Shown here: positions 50,826-59,843 of the stretch, in pieces | Position numbering within the stretch: the first letter of the stretch is position 1 | How the letters are laid out: each line of letters opens with the position of its first letter | Assembly: GCA_002634385.1 (NCBI GenBank) | Contig: NSJL01000001.1 | Location: forward strand, 186,001-250,000 | Direction: 5' to 3' | DNA: 64,000 nt | Source: Nitrospira sp. | Lineage (GTDB): Bacteria > Nitrospirota > Thermodesulfovibrionia > Thermodesulfovibrionales > Dissulfurispiraceae | The notes under the pieces: generated by a model | Database searches by the model: none | What the model saw: only the letters and a program-made list of their open reading frames with translations | What the model was told of the DNA's origin: nothing | Position numbers and translations under genes: made by a program

Positions 50826-53255
50826 CTACACCAAGGTAACGACCGTCACCCCGCTCCCGCCTTCCTGCGGCTCACCGCTTCTGAACCTCTTTACGAGGGG
50901 ATGGCCTTGCAGGTGTTCCCGTACTGCCTTCGACAGAATACCTGTTCCCATCCCGTGGATGATCGTTATCTCGTTGAGGCCGGCAAGGGAGGCATGGTTC
51001 AGGAAGGGCTCGAGGCGGGAGAGGGCGTCGTCCACCCGTACCCCCACCAGGTTCATTCTTGACGGGACAGCCTCCTCCGCATGCCTGCCCGTATAAGAAT
51101 CCTCTTTTCGCGCCTCCGCCTTTTTTCCCCTTTTGACGCGGAGATCGGAGGCCGGCACCTCCACTTCCATATTCCCCGCCCGCACCTTCACCCTGTTGTG
51201 TTTCAGGTTAATATCGACAATCGGGGCATCGTACCCGAGGGACTGGACAAAGACCACATCTCCTTCTTCGAGCTCGTCGAGGGAGGGGGCACCATCGCCC
51301 TCCTTCCGGAGCTCCTTGAGCTTCCTGTCCACCTCCTCCTGGATACGGCCTGCCTGTTTGAGTGCTTCGCGGCTCTTCTCCCGCTCCTTCCGCTTCGCCT
51401 CTTCAAGGAGGGCATACATCTCCCGCTTCACCCGCATCACGACATCAGAAGCATCCTGATACGCCTTTGCAAGCAGCTCCTCGCGCCGGGCTTCCGCTTC
51501 GGCGAGAAGCGTTTCCAGTCGCCGGTTCCCCGCTTCCGCCTCATCTCTCTGCTTCCTGAGGTCTTCAAGGCCCCGCTCGTACTGCCCCCTCTTATCGTTC
51601 AAGTCCGCTATCAGGTTGTCAAACTCCACCTTTATGCCGCCGAGCATCGCCTTCGCCGAGTCGATAATGCTCTCCGGCAAGCCGTATTTCCGCGCGATCT
51701 CCAGGGCATGCGACTGTCCCGGCTCCCCCACCCGCAAACGGTATAAGGGGGTAAGGGTCTCCTGGTCGAACTCCATGGAGGCATTCAGCATGCCCTCTGT
51801 CCGATGCACAAATCCTTTGATATCCGTGAGGTGGGTCGTGGCAAAGACAAGGGCGTCACTGCTCTTCAGCTCCTTAAGCACTGCGCAGGCGAGAGCAGCC
51901 CCCTCGTCCGGGTCGGTGCCCGTACCCAGCTCGTCGATCAGGACCAGGGCCCTGGCATCGGCCTCCCTGAGGATCTTCGAGATGTTAGTCACATGGGCGG
52001 AAAAGGTGGAGAGATTGCTCTCGATGGATTGTTCGTCTCCGATATCGATCAGCAGGGAGCGGACAAGGGGGAAATCCGACGAGGAGTCCGCAGGCACCGG
52101 CATCCCCGACAGGGCCATGGCAAGAAGCAGCCCGATGGTCTTTATGGCGATGGTCTTTCCCCCGGCATTGGAGCCCGTTATCACCATGACGGTGTTTCCT
52201 CCGCCCAGTTCGACATCGAGGGGGACCACCCGTCTCCCGCTGTCCGTTTTCCGGAGTGAAAGGTCCAGAAGAGGATGGCGGGCATTCACCAGATTGATGC
52301 TTCCTGACTCATTGATCCGTGGGATCTGCATCTGCAGGGAGTCCGCAAACCGTGCCACGGAATTCAGGGTGTCCAGGTAAACGATGACCGTATACTGGAT
52401 TTCGATCAGCTCCGCCGCCTCCCGTATCCCTGCGGAAAGTTTCCGGAGGATGCGGATCTCTTCGGCCCTCTGCTCCGCCATCAGGTTCTCGAGCTCATTG
52501 GAGAGATGGATGATATGGAGGGGCTCGACAAATGCCGTCTCACCGGATTTCGAGACATCATGCACCACGCCGGGCACCTGCCCTTTGGAATCCATCCGCA
52601 CCGGGATCACCCAGCGGCCCGACCTGTTCGTAATAAAAGTGTCCTGGAGGAAAACGGAAACGCTTTCATCCCGTACCATCTCTTCGAGTTTCCTCTGTAT
52701 CCGGCCCTCGAGCTTTCTGATCCGTCCTCTTATTTCAGAGAGGGCGAAGGAAGCACTGTCGAGGATGCCCCCTTCACTGTCGATGGAGCGTTCGAGAGCC
52801 CCGAGAAGGTCCGGGAAGCCGGTCAGGAACGCGATCACCTCCCTCAGACGGGGGATATCTCCTCTTTCTTCCGTCTGGAGGAGGATTTCGGCAATCATCT
52901 GCAGGACAGGGATAAACCCCGAAAGCTCAAACCCTTCCAGCACCGCCCCTTCGGGCCTCACCTTGGTCATGAAGGGTGCGATGTCAGGAAAAGAGAAGAG
53001 CTTCAAGGGCTCCCCCTTTTGGGACAGCAGCAGCATCTCTGCAACGTGCCCCAATCTCTTCTCGATATCCTCTTTCCTGCGTAAGGGGCGGAGGTCGAGA
53101 AGAGCATGTCTCGATGCGTCACTGTGGGCAAAAGAAGAGATATGCGCGAGGAGACGGTCGAACTCGAGCAGACGGAGGGAGGATTCCGCGATCCCGCTCT
53201 TGTCCGGAAAGGAGAGGCCGGTACCGGGAAGAAAATCCGTGGACAAGTCATTCAC
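50826..53255 (-). CDS. mutS2: MutS2 family ATPase/endonuclease
   Basis: The 809-residue protein has the MutS core and clamp regions and the ATPase motifs GSNAGGKT and LIDELGTGTDPDEGAAL. A long coiled coil spans about residues 510-630, a KOW-like segment follows (LEEGDVVFVQSLGYD), and a C-terminal Smr nuclease domain ends it (LVGVRVDDALSRLEPFL, TIIHGMGTGILSKAVREHL). MutS2 limits recombination and in some bacteria splits collided ribosomes. It starts with GTG at 53255, overlapping the stop of the holin-like gene by eight bases. Confidence 0.95.
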   Translation of the reverse strand: MNDLSTDFLPGTGLSFPDKSGIAESSLRLLEFDRLLAHISSFAHSDASRHALLDLRPLRRKEDIEKRLGHVAEMLLLSQKGEPLKLFSFPDIAPFMTKVRPEGAVLEGFELSGFIPVLQMIAEILLQTEERGDIPRLREVIAFLTGFPDLLGALERSIDSEGGILDSASFALSEIRGRIRKLEGRIQRKLEEMVRDESVSVFLQDTFITNRSGRWVIPVRMDSKGQVPGVVHDVSKSGETAFVEPLHIIHLSNELENLMAEQRAEEIRILRKLSAGIREAAELIEIQYTVIVYLDTLNSVARFADSLQMQIPRINESGSINLVNARHPLLDLSLRKTDSGRRVVPLDVELGGGNTVMVITGSNAGGKTIAIKTIGLLLAMALSGMPVPADSSSDFPLVRSLLIDIGDEQSIESNLSTFSAHVTNISKILREADARALVLIDELGTGTDPDEGAALACAVLKELKSSDALVFATTHLTDIKGFVHRTEGMLNASMEFDQETLTPLYRLRVGEPGQSHALEIARKYGLPESIIDSAKAMLGGIKVEFDNLIADLNDKRGQYERGLEDLRKQRDEAEAGNRRLETLLAEAEARREELLAKAYQDASDVVMRVKREMYALLEEAKRKEREKSREALKQAGRIQEEVDRKLKELRKEGDGAPSLDELEEGDVVFVQSLGYDAPIVDINLKHNRVKVRAGNMEVEVPASDLRVKRGKKAEARKEDSYTGRHAEEAVPSRMNLVGVRVDDALSRLEPFLNHASLAGLNEITIIHGMGTGILSKAVREHLQGHPLVKRFRSGEPQEGGSGVTVVTLV

Positions 53256-53604
53256 CTCGTACGAAAAGAGAGAGTACGATACTGACGATACTGATCACCA
53301 GAGCCCCCCAGAAAGCCGGCCAGAACCCGCTCACACGGAAGCCGAGATCGAGAGTCCCGGATATCCCGCTGGTCATCCAGAGCATAAGGGCGTTGAGCAC
53401 AAGGGTAAAGAGGCCGAGAGACAGAAGAAAAAGGGGAAAAGTGAGCAGTTTCAGGATCGGCCGCACCACCGCATTGAGCGCGCCGAAAACCAGCGCCACG
53501 AGGAGCAGAGTAAGCCCTCCTCCCGTGTACGTAATACCGGAAACCGTTTTGATAGCCACCCAGAGGGCGACCGTATTGATGAACAACCGGATAAGGAAAT
53601 ACAC
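53248..53604 (-). CDS. Phage holin-family (4-TM, PF04020-type) membrane protein
   Basis: From GTG 53604 the 118-residue protein has four transmembrane helices and the family pattern FINTVALWVAIKTVSGITY, then FGALNAVVRPILKLLTFPLF and LGLFTLVLNALMLWMT. Despite the name these are common chromosomal proteins of unknown role. The open frame upstream of 53604 is not convincing, because a consensus -10 (TATAAT, 53616-53611) lies directly before this GTG. It overlaps and is probably co-transcribed with mutS2. Confidence 0.85.
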   Translation of the reverse strand: MYFLIRLFINTVALWVAIKTVSGITYTGGGLTLLLVALVFGALNAVVRPILKLLTFPLFLLSLGLFTLVLNALMLWMTSGISGTLDLGFRVSGFWPAFWGALVISIVSIVLSLFVRGE

Positions 53605-53610
53605 GTTATG

Positions 53611-53619
53611 ATTATAACA
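53611..53619 (-). promoter_or_regulatory. Extended -10 element of the holin-like/mutS2 unit, leaderless placement
   Basis: TGTTATAAT on the minus strand, six bases (CATAAC) before the GTG at 53604. The transcript should begin at the start codon. No Shine-Dalgarno sequence is present. Confidence 0.5.
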
Positions 53620-53700
53620 GATTTTTTTGGGGCAGGCACCGGCACAAGAAAAGAACGCGTCTGTTCCTGCGACCAACGCGGACCTTTCGGCAGCCGTCTC

Positions 53701-55785
53701 TCAGCGGCTTTCCAGCACCACCACACTGCGGGGGAGCACCAGGTAATTGAATTTCCTGACCGGCGGCTGCTCGTACGGCTCGATGATGTCCGCCGGAGAG
53801 GGCTGCCCCGTATCAATGGCGCGGTGCCACTTTCTGCCGAGCAGGTGCGGCAGTTGTATCGCGGCCGGTCTCTCCGTCATATTGAGCATTACGTGGAGGT
53901 CCTCCTCGTCTTCCTCCACCGCACCGATTGTATAGGAAAGGACCTGTGCATCGGGATCCCCCCAGTGCGGCTCGTTCAGTCTGATGCCGTGCCAGGCAAT
54001 ATCGGGGAAAAGCCTCCCCTCCCTCTGCCTTCCGGTAAAAAAACGGATGCGCATCAGGCAGGGATGGCGCTTACGAAAAGCGATCATCTGCCGTACGAAA
54101 CGCACCATATCATGGTTCCTCTCCGTCAGGCTCCAATCGAACCAGCTCATTTCGTTGTTCTGGCAATAACAGTTGTTGTTGCCGCGCTGCGTCCTCAGCA
54201 CCTCATCACCCGCCAGGATCATGGGTATCCCCTGGCTCAGGAGGAGTATCGCCATGAAATTCCTCGCCTGGCGCCGGCGCAGGAAAAGGATTTCGGGATC
54301 GGAGGTCTCCCCTTCCGCCCCGCAGTTCCAGCTCAGGTTTTCATCCGAACCATCCCGGTTCTCTTCTCCGTTCATTTCGTTGTACTTCCTGGTATAGCTC
54401 ACCTGGTCATACAGCGTGAAGCCGTCATGACAGGTGACGTAGTTAATGCTGTTGATGGGCAGACGTCCCTGGGCCTGATAGAGATCGCTGCTGCCGGAAA
54501 GGGCATTGGCCAACTGGCTCAGCATTCCCTTATCGCCCCGGACAAACCTTTTTACCGTATCACGGTATCTTCCGTTCCACTCCATCCAGCGGAAGCCGGG
54601 AAAATCGCCCACCTGGTAGAGTCCGGCCGCATCCCACGCCTCGGCAATAATCCTCGTATGCGCCAGGATATCGGAAAACTCTATATTCCAGAGGACCGGC
54701 GCATGCCGCATGGGGTTGCCATCCTCACCGCGCGCCATGGCGCTGGCCAGATCGAAGCGGAACCCGTCCACATGCATTTCACGAACCCAGTACTCGAGAC
54801 AGTTGAGAATGAACCGGGAGGTCAACGGATGATTGCAGTTGACCGTATTGCCGCATCCGGTATAGTCCCGGTAGAGACACTTATCGAGCGGGTCAAGATG
54901 GTAGAAGGTCGAATTGTCGGTCCCCTTGAAATTCATGGTGAGACCGTTCGCCCCCCCTTCGGCGGTGTGGTTGAACACCACATCGAGGATGACCCCGATC
55001 CCCGCCTTGTGCAAGGCTTTCACCATGTTCCTGAATTCAACCACATGCGTTCCCTCTGTCGGCGTGACACAATATCCGGGATGCGGACTGAAGAAACTGT
55101 GTGTGCTGTACCCCCAGTAATTCGTCAGGCCCCGCCGGGCGGTCCCCTCCGGCACCTCCTGTTCATCGAAGGCCATAACCGGCAGGAGCTCTATGTCGGT
55201 TATTCCCAGCTCTTTGAGATAGGGGATCTTCTCGATCAGTCCCGTGAAAGTGCCCGGATGCGTCACTCCCGACGAAAAATGGCGGGTAAAGCCCCCTGCA
55301 TGCACCTCGTAAATAACGGTACCCTCCGGAGAGTGGTTGATCGGCTGGTCACCGTCCCAGTCATATGCCAGATCCGCTACCATGGCGCGCATGGACGGGG
55401 CACTTTCTTTTCTCCTCTGCTTCTCCAGGGCACTTCTCCTGTCCCACAATACGGTAGTCACCGCCCGTGCCGCCGGATCCAGCAGCTCAATTTCCCTGTT
55501 GAACCGGAAGCCCGACCGACAGGGATCGTCGGGACCGTCGACACGCCAGGTATAATGAACGCCGGCAGGCAATTCATCAATAAAGACATGCCAGAAGAAA
55601 AAAGTGCGATTGATCTCGGGGTCGAGCCTGATGACCTGAAAGGGCTCCGGGCTGTCCGCCCTCTCATACAGCAACAGCTCAATCCCGGTTGCGTGCTGAC
55701 TGAAAAGGGAAAAGTTCACACCGCGTGCACTCTTCTTGGCCCCGGCAGGATAGCGCCAGCCGGGGTGGAATCTGTAGCGCCTCAC
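53701..55785 (-). CDS. glgX: Glycogen debranching enzyme GlgX / isoamylase
   Basis: The 694-residue GH13 enzyme starts with a CBM48 module (AKKSARGVNFSLFSQHATGI) and then a catalytic barrel with GVILDVVFNHTAEGG, the nucleophile Asp in DGFRFDLASAM, the acid Glu in IIAEAWDAAGL, and the third acid in TCHDGFTL. It hydrolyses alpha-1,6 branches of glycogen or maltodextrin in the cytoplasm. GTG 55785 follows AGGAGGTGAAGG. No other glycogen gene is adjacent. Confidence 0.95.
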   Translation of the reverse strand: MRRYRFHPGWRYPAGAKKSARGVNFSLFSQHATGIELLLYERADSPEPFQVIRLDPEINRTFFFWHVFIDELPAGVHYTWRVDGPDDPCRSGFRFNREIELLDPAARAVTTVLWDRRSALEKQRRKESAPSMRAMVADLAYDWDGDQPINHSPEGTVIYEVHAGGFTRHFSSGVTHPGTFTGLIEKIPYLKELGITDIELLPVMAFDEQEVPEGTARRGLTNYWGYSTHSFFSPHPGYCVTPTEGTHVVEFRNMVKALHKAGIGVILDVVFNHTAEGGANGLTMNFKGTDNSTFYHLDPLDKCLYRDYTGCGNTVNCNHPLTSRFILNCLEYWVREMHVDGFRFDLASAMARGEDGNPMRHAPVLWNIEFSDILAHTRIIAEAWDAAGLYQVGDFPGFRWMEWNGRYRDTVKRFVRGDKGMLSQLANALSGSSDLYQAQGRLPINSINYVTCHDGFTLYDQVSYTRKYNEMNGEENRDGSDENLSWNCGAEGETSDPEILFLRRRQARNFMAILLLSQGIPMILAGDEVLRTQRGNNNCYCQNNEMSWFDWSLTERNHDMVRFVRQMIAFRKRHPCLMRIRFFTGRQREGRLFPDIAWHGIRLNEPHWGDPDAQVLSYTIGAVEEDEEDLHVMLNMTERPAAIQLPHLLGRKWHRAIDTGQPSPADIIEPYEQPPVRKFNYLVLPRSVVVLESR

Positions 55786-55870
55786 CCTTCACCTCCTGGG
55801 GAGCGGATCCTCTTCGAAAGTCATCCTGATCACGGAGGACCGGCGTTTCGATCTACCTAAAGACTACACA

Positions 55871-55902
55871 AAAAAAAACCGGCTGGCAACCTCCGGAGCC
55901 GG
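55871..55902 (-). terminator. Rho-independent terminator of the 55933-56688 gene
   Basis: On the minus strand CCGGCT (55902-55897) pairs with AGCCGG (55884-55879), followed by nine T residues. It lies about 30 bases beyond the stop of the unrecognised gene upstream and separates it from glgX. Confidence 0.8.
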
Positions 55903-55932
55903 GGAGGGGGCATGAAGCGTATTGAACCATCG

Positions 55933-56688
55933 TTACCTGCCTTGCACGACCTGTTCCTTTGCAAAAAAGTCATCAAGAATACCGGTAATACTCATTCCGC
56001 TTCCGATGATCTCACTATAGATTCTCTCCCCGGCATTCAGGTAATCCGGTTCGACCTTGCCGACAGAGTGGTAGTAGAGCAACTGTACGCAATACTTGCT
56101 GTAGAGCCTGAACAGATTGTCTATGACGAGCAGGTGCCGGTAGCATTGCTCAATCTTACGGTACAGCGCCGCATCAGCCTGAGCGATACAGGCGAACAGT
56201 TCCGGCAGGGTGGCCTCTTCATAATGACGCGCCAGCGAATAACACAGCGTAATAAGCCGCTCATACGGCAGCGGGGCGCCCCTGAACCGCACGTCCGCCT
56301 GTCTTCTTTTTCCCGCCGCCTTGCCGAGGAACTCTCCGATAACCTGTCCCAAAAAGCCTATATACCTCTTCCCCCTCTCCCTGTACCTCTCCACAATAAA
56401 GCGAAGGCCATGATCGGTTCCGGAGCCCCCTCCTTCTCTTGCCGAGATCGCCCGCACCGTCTTTTTATCAGTATCAACATCCAGGAATACGCACATCATA
56501 CGGCTTTCATTCACCGTCTCTTCCCTGAATCTCTTAAAGACGCGGTACGTCTCAGAATTTATGCTCCAGTTGTTTCTCGTGAAACTCCCCTTGCCCTTCT
56601 CGAGCTCACGCACTTCTTCATCACGGTAAACTTTCATTGCTCCCGTCATCTCCTTTGCTCCCACAGCCATAACAACCCCTTTCCTCAT
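55933..56688 (-). CDS. Uncharacterised protein, no family recognised
   Basis: A 251-residue soluble, highly charged protein. Features seen are VYRDEEVRELEKGKGSF, RMMCVFLDVDTDKKTV, a helical middle (YIGFLGQVIGEFLGKAAG) and a C-terminal helical half rich in Tyr and Leu (CYRHLLVIDNLFRLYSKYCV). There is no signal peptide, membrane helix or catalytic motif that I can name. The first ATG (56688) or the one at 56670 may be the start. It stands alone with its own terminator, downstream of the respiratory operon. Confidence 0.6.
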   Translation of the reverse strand: MRKGVVMAVGAKEMTGAMKVYRDEEVRELEKGKGSFTRNNWSINSETYRVFKRFREETVNESRMMCVFLDVDTDKKTVRAISAREGGGSGTDHGLRFIVERYRERGKRYIGFLGQVIGEFLGKAAGKRRQADVRFRGAPLPYERLITLCYSLARHYEEATLPELFACIAQADAALYRKIEQCYRHLLVIDNLFRLYSKYCVQLLYYHSVGKVEPDYLNAGERIYSEIIGSGMSITGILDDFFAKEQVVQGR

Positions 56689-56726
56689 CCGCCTTTCAAG
56701 TAATTACAGGGAGCACTTGCGGAACT

Positions 56727-56765
56727 AAAAAAAAGGGGAGAGCAGAACGTGCATCCTGCCCTCCC
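56727..56765 (-). terminator. Strong terminator of the respiratory operon
   Basis: GGGAGGGCAG (56765-56756) pairs with CTGCTCTCCC (56745-56736) through ten pairs including one G-U, followed by eight T residues on the minus strand. It lies 26 bases after the cytochrome stop codon and defines the end of the molybdoenzyme operon. Confidence 0.85.
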
Positions 56766-56790
56766 GCTGTTTGTGCAAACACGAAGTGAG

Positions 56791-58203
56791 CTATTTCTTT
56801 TTCGAAAGGGTCCTTACATAAGCGACAAGATCGGCAATATCCTGGTTTTCCAGTCCGACACCCGATTTGCCGAATGCCGCCATATGGGTTCCCTCCCTTC
56901 CGTCCCGTATGGTGATTGCGATAAATTCAGGGTCGGCCTCCTTCTGAATTATCGGGTTCCTCAAGTTCAGTCCGACGCCGCCCTGTCCTTTATTGCCGTG
57001 GCAACTGACACAGCGGATCGCAAACAGATCTTCCCCATGGGTCACATTCCCCTTGTATTTGTCGATGCCGAAAGGCTCGGGCCTCTGGGCCGGCCTGTCC
57101 TTCGCCAGATACTCGATGATCTTATTGACTTCCTTATCAGTGAGTCCTGCTGCACTCTGCTTCCAGGCAGTCATCTGGGTGCCGGCCCTCCCCTCGTCAA
57201 GGACCTTTTTCAGGAACTTGTCGTCAGCCGCCTTCAGGAATGACGGGTTCATTATCGCAGGAATGGTCCTTTTGAATACCTCGTCGTAAACGCTGTCCTT
57301 ACCTGTAGTATGGCAGGCAATACAGTACATTTTGTAGAGAGTTTCGCCGTTGGCATCTCCTACCACGGGAGCATTCGTCCCCTCAAACTTCCTATATTTC
57401 TTGGGCATTTCTTCTGCCCGCAAAGACAATACGTAGGTAGTGAGGAGGTCGGCCTCCACATCCGTCACTTCCGCCTTCATTTCGCTTGCAGGGACTATAT
57501 TTCTGGGATCATCGAAATGCTCTTTCATCCAGGCATAGACAGTTCTTTCGCCCTGCACAAAACGCATGGGAAAGTAGGCAATGGGCTGAGACCCGACTCC
57601 ATCGAGGGCCTTGCCAAGCACTCCCCCAACACCCTCGAGCTTATGACACCCCTTGCATCCCCTCTCCCTGAAGAGCACTTCACCCTTCGCGACGTTTTCT
57701 CCCCCCTTGGTTTTCAGGCTTTCAAGACTATGACAGGAGGCACAGGAGCTCTGGATGTACTGGAGCGGTACGATGGGATAGTCCCAATGGGTATCATGCC
57801 CCAGACCGTGTGCCTCCTTTCTCGTGAGGGCCCTTCCTTGTCCGTAATGGCAGACAGTACAGCCGAACTTGTTCAGCTCATGGTTCTTGAGATAGTCTCC
57901 GCTATGCACTTTATAGGGAGGCTTTACCCCCTCCATGTTCGGGTTTTCGACGCCTGCATGGCAGCTGGTACACCGGTCCACGCGATTGAGCTTGCCGAGA
58001 TAGATCTGCCGGAGATCGATCTTCATCGCCTCCGCCTTCTTTTTCGTGGCATCGTCTGTCGACTTTCTGACCATCATCGTCTTGTACTCAGACTGATACT
58101 TCTTCCATTCCGGCGCAACCTCTCGGTAAATGGAAAAGGACATAAAAAGCAAAAGCACAACGCCGGAAAGGAATAACAAAGTTAAATAGAACCTGTTGCC
58201 CAT
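56791..58203 (-). CDS. Membrane-anchored hexaheme cytochrome c of the NXR/Nar-like operon
   Basis: The 470-residue protein has an N-terminal membrane anchor (LTLLFLSGVVLLLFMSFSIY) and six CxxCH heme sites: C78-H82, C115-H119, C154-H158, C183-H187, C294-H298 and C398-H402. Met residues placed as sixth ligands are visible in the last two monoheme-like domains (GTQMTAW, GTHMAAFG). The arrangement suggests an N-terminal multiheme part plus cytochrome-c-like domains. It should carry electrons between the molybdoenzyme and the respiratory chain on the periplasmic side. It is last in the operon, 17 bases after the chaperone gene. Confidence 0.92.
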   Translation of the reverse strand: MGNRFYLTLLFLSGVVLLLFMSFSIYREVAPEWKKYQSEYKTMMVRKSTDDATKKKAEAMKIDLRQIYLGKLNRVDRCTSCHAGVENPNMEGVKPPYKVHSGDYLKNHELNKFGCTVCHYGQGRALTRKEAHGLGHDTHWDYPIVPLQYIQSSCASCHSLESLKTKGGENVAKGEVLFRERGCKGCHKLEGVGGVLGKALDGVGSQPIAYFPMRFVQGERTVYAWMKEHFDDPRNIVPASEMKAEVTDVEADLLTTYVLSLRAEEMPKKYRKFEGTNAPVVGDANGETLYKMYCIACHTTGKDSVYDEVFKRTIPAIMNPSFLKAADDKFLKKVLDEGRAGTQMTAWKQSAAGLTDKEVNKIIEYLAKDRPAQRPEPFGIDKYKGNVTHGEDLFAIRCVSCHGNKGQGGVGLNLRNPIIQKEADPEFIAITIRDGREGTHMAAFGKSGVGLENQDIADLVAYVRTLSKKK

Positions 58204-58219
58204 ATCTCTCCCTCTCTCA

Positions 58220-58945
58220 TTATATTCCTTCTTTGCTAGACATTATTTCTGAGAACTGGACACCGCACGTAAACTCTTCGTCCCTGACGCCCCCATAAGA
58301 GTCCCTTGCCATATCCTTCTCAAAGGATACCGGGTCCATACCGTATTTCCTGCATTCCTGCCGCAGGACCAGTTCGAGGATCTTCGCAAGCTCTTTATAG
58401 AAAGGTGCGCTATCAAGCTCCTGTATCTGCTTGCAGAAGAAGAAGCCCCACCGGCCAAGATGCTCGGCAAGAAACTTCTTTCTCGCTTCGTTGACAATTT
58501 CCTCTTTTTCCGTCAGGCCGCTCCTCCGGGCATACTCCTCTTTCCACGAAAGGATCGCCATGAATTCCAATTCGACAGCGATATGATCCACCGGCTCCCT
58601 GCTGTTCATTTCCTCGTTCACCGCAAAGCCGAAGGCGTTGTAGAACCCTGCGATATCGGCGATCTCAAAGGGCTTTCTGGATATCTTCTCCTTGAGATAC
58701 TCGCTTTCGTAAGGAGATATCCGCCCGCCGATATCGAATATCGCCAGATACCCGGATTTCAGATCATCAAGAGGGGGGGTGTTTTCCCGCAGGCTCTTCC
58801 TGAACCCATCAACACATTCGCGAAGCTCTCCCGGGAAAAGGCTCCCGCTCTCGTCCAGAATCGTCCTGAGCATGCAGAAGTTTTCTTCTTCAGGATACGC
58901 AAATCCCAGGGACAGCATCTTGTATAAATACAGCATACCTTCCAT
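58220..58945 (-). CDS. TorD/NarJ-type molybdoenzyme assembly chaperone
   Basis: The 241-residue, all-helical protein has the TorD-family pattern LYKMLSLGFAYPEEENFCML, YLAIFDIGGRISPYESEYL and VDHIAVELEFMAILSWKEEY. These chaperones bind the signal region of the catalytic subunit and promote cofactor loading. The gene starts two bases after the stop of the heme-b subunit. Its placement inside the operon points to the catalytic subunit at 60993 onward as the client. Confidence 0.9.
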   Translation of the reverse strand: MEGMLYLYKMLSLGFAYPEEENFCMLRTILDESGSLFPGELRECVDGFRKSLRENTPPLDDLKSGYLAIFDIGGRISPYESEYLKEKISRKPFEIADIAGFYNAFGFAVNEEMNSREPVDHIAVELEFMAILSWKEEYARRSGLTEKEEIVNEARKKFLAEHLGRWGFFFCKQIQELDSAPFYKELAKILELVLRQECRKYGMDPVSFEKDMARDSYGGVRDEEFTCGVQFSEIMSSKEGI

Positions 58946-58947
58946 GG

Positions 58948-59826
58948 CTATTCTACCTTCACCTCAGCCCAGGCAGGGCTTACCGCTTTTCTTCCCGCTG
59001 ATTCCCTTCGTTCCCCTTCCCAGATGGAGAAGGCAACAGGCATTTTTTCACCCGCCGTAAACTTAACGCTCAACGGATCGGTCACCACGAGCGGTCTCCG
59101 GAAGAGCACCGTCCATTGACCGTCTTTCCATTCAGCGTCGCCGGAGGTGTTTTCGATATTCTTCGACTTCAAGGTACCTGCTCCCTCCGAGGTCAATTCC
59201 TCCACGATTTCTTTCTTGTCAAAGGAAAGGGGGTTGCCTGCCGCTTTACCGGGGGTAAAAATATCTTTTTCCGCTTGTGTCTTCTCGGTGCCGGCTCCCT
59301 TTATGCCGTAGTCGAAATTGTACATGTCGACCGTCATGTTGGGATACGCCGATTTTACATCCTGGAATCCCGCCTGTTTGTCCTTGCTTCTCCACGCCTT
59401 CCAGTGCAATATATGCACCGGCCTCTTCTGCTCGCCCATAAAATATTCAGGAAGCGGATCTTTCTTCACCGGGAACTGCAGGGCGGCTCCGTCAGAAAAG
59501 TTCATTATCTTCGGTCCGTCATTCTTTGTAGAATCCTTCCAGGTAAGCCTGAAGACAATATACTTGCCGTCATTGAAGGATTGCACGAGCATTTCCTTTA
59601 CACCCACATCCATCGGTTTCGGAACGACGAGAAACTGCCGCTGGAGGGTCAGACGCGAGGGGGAGAGGCTCTTCCAGACCTCATCATTCAGCCCCACCTT
59701 GCCGGCGTCGACATTCTTACGGTAGGAGGTGAACTCCGCAAAAATCTTCTTTTTATCCTCAGCGGAGGCAATTCCGGCGACCAGGAACAAGAACATCCAT
59801 AAACAAATCAATTTTTTCAGAATCAT
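58948..59826 (-). CDS. Periplasmic heme-b-binding gamma subunit (NxrC/EbdC-like)
   Basis: A Sec signal peptide (LICLWMFLFLVAGIASA) precedes a beta-rich domain typical of the ethylbenzene dehydrogenase/DMSO-reductase type II gamma subunits that bind one heme b: VVPKPMDVGVKEMLVQSFND, IVFRLTWKDSTKND, FSDGAALQFPV and TVLFRRPL. The Met and Lys axial-ligand positions cannot be fixed without alignment. A periplasmic gamma subunit implies that the complex faces the periplasm. It follows the beta subunit at 17 bases. Confidence 0.88.
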   Translation of the reverse strand: MILKKLICLWMFLFLVAGIASAEDKKKIFAEFTSYRKNVDAGKVGLNDEVWKSLSPSRLTLQRQFLVVPKPMDVGVKEMLVQSFNDGKYIVFRLTWKDSTKNDGPKIMNFSDGAALQFPVKKDPLPEYFMGEQKRPVHILHWKAWRSKDKQAGFQDVKSAYPNMTVDMYNFDYGIKGAGTEKTQAEKDIFTPGKAAGNPLSFDKKEIVEELTSEGAGTLKSKNIENTSGDAEWKDGQWTVLFRRPLVVTDPLSVKFTAGEKMPVAFSIWEGERRESAGRKAVSPAWAEVKVE

Positions 59827-59843
59827 GGTACCCTCTCTCGTAT

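Noticed and set aside
52384..55860. Very long plus-strand open frame across mutS2, the holin-like gene and glgX
   Set aside because: It is antisense to three well-supported genes and its product looks like reverse-complement coding noise.
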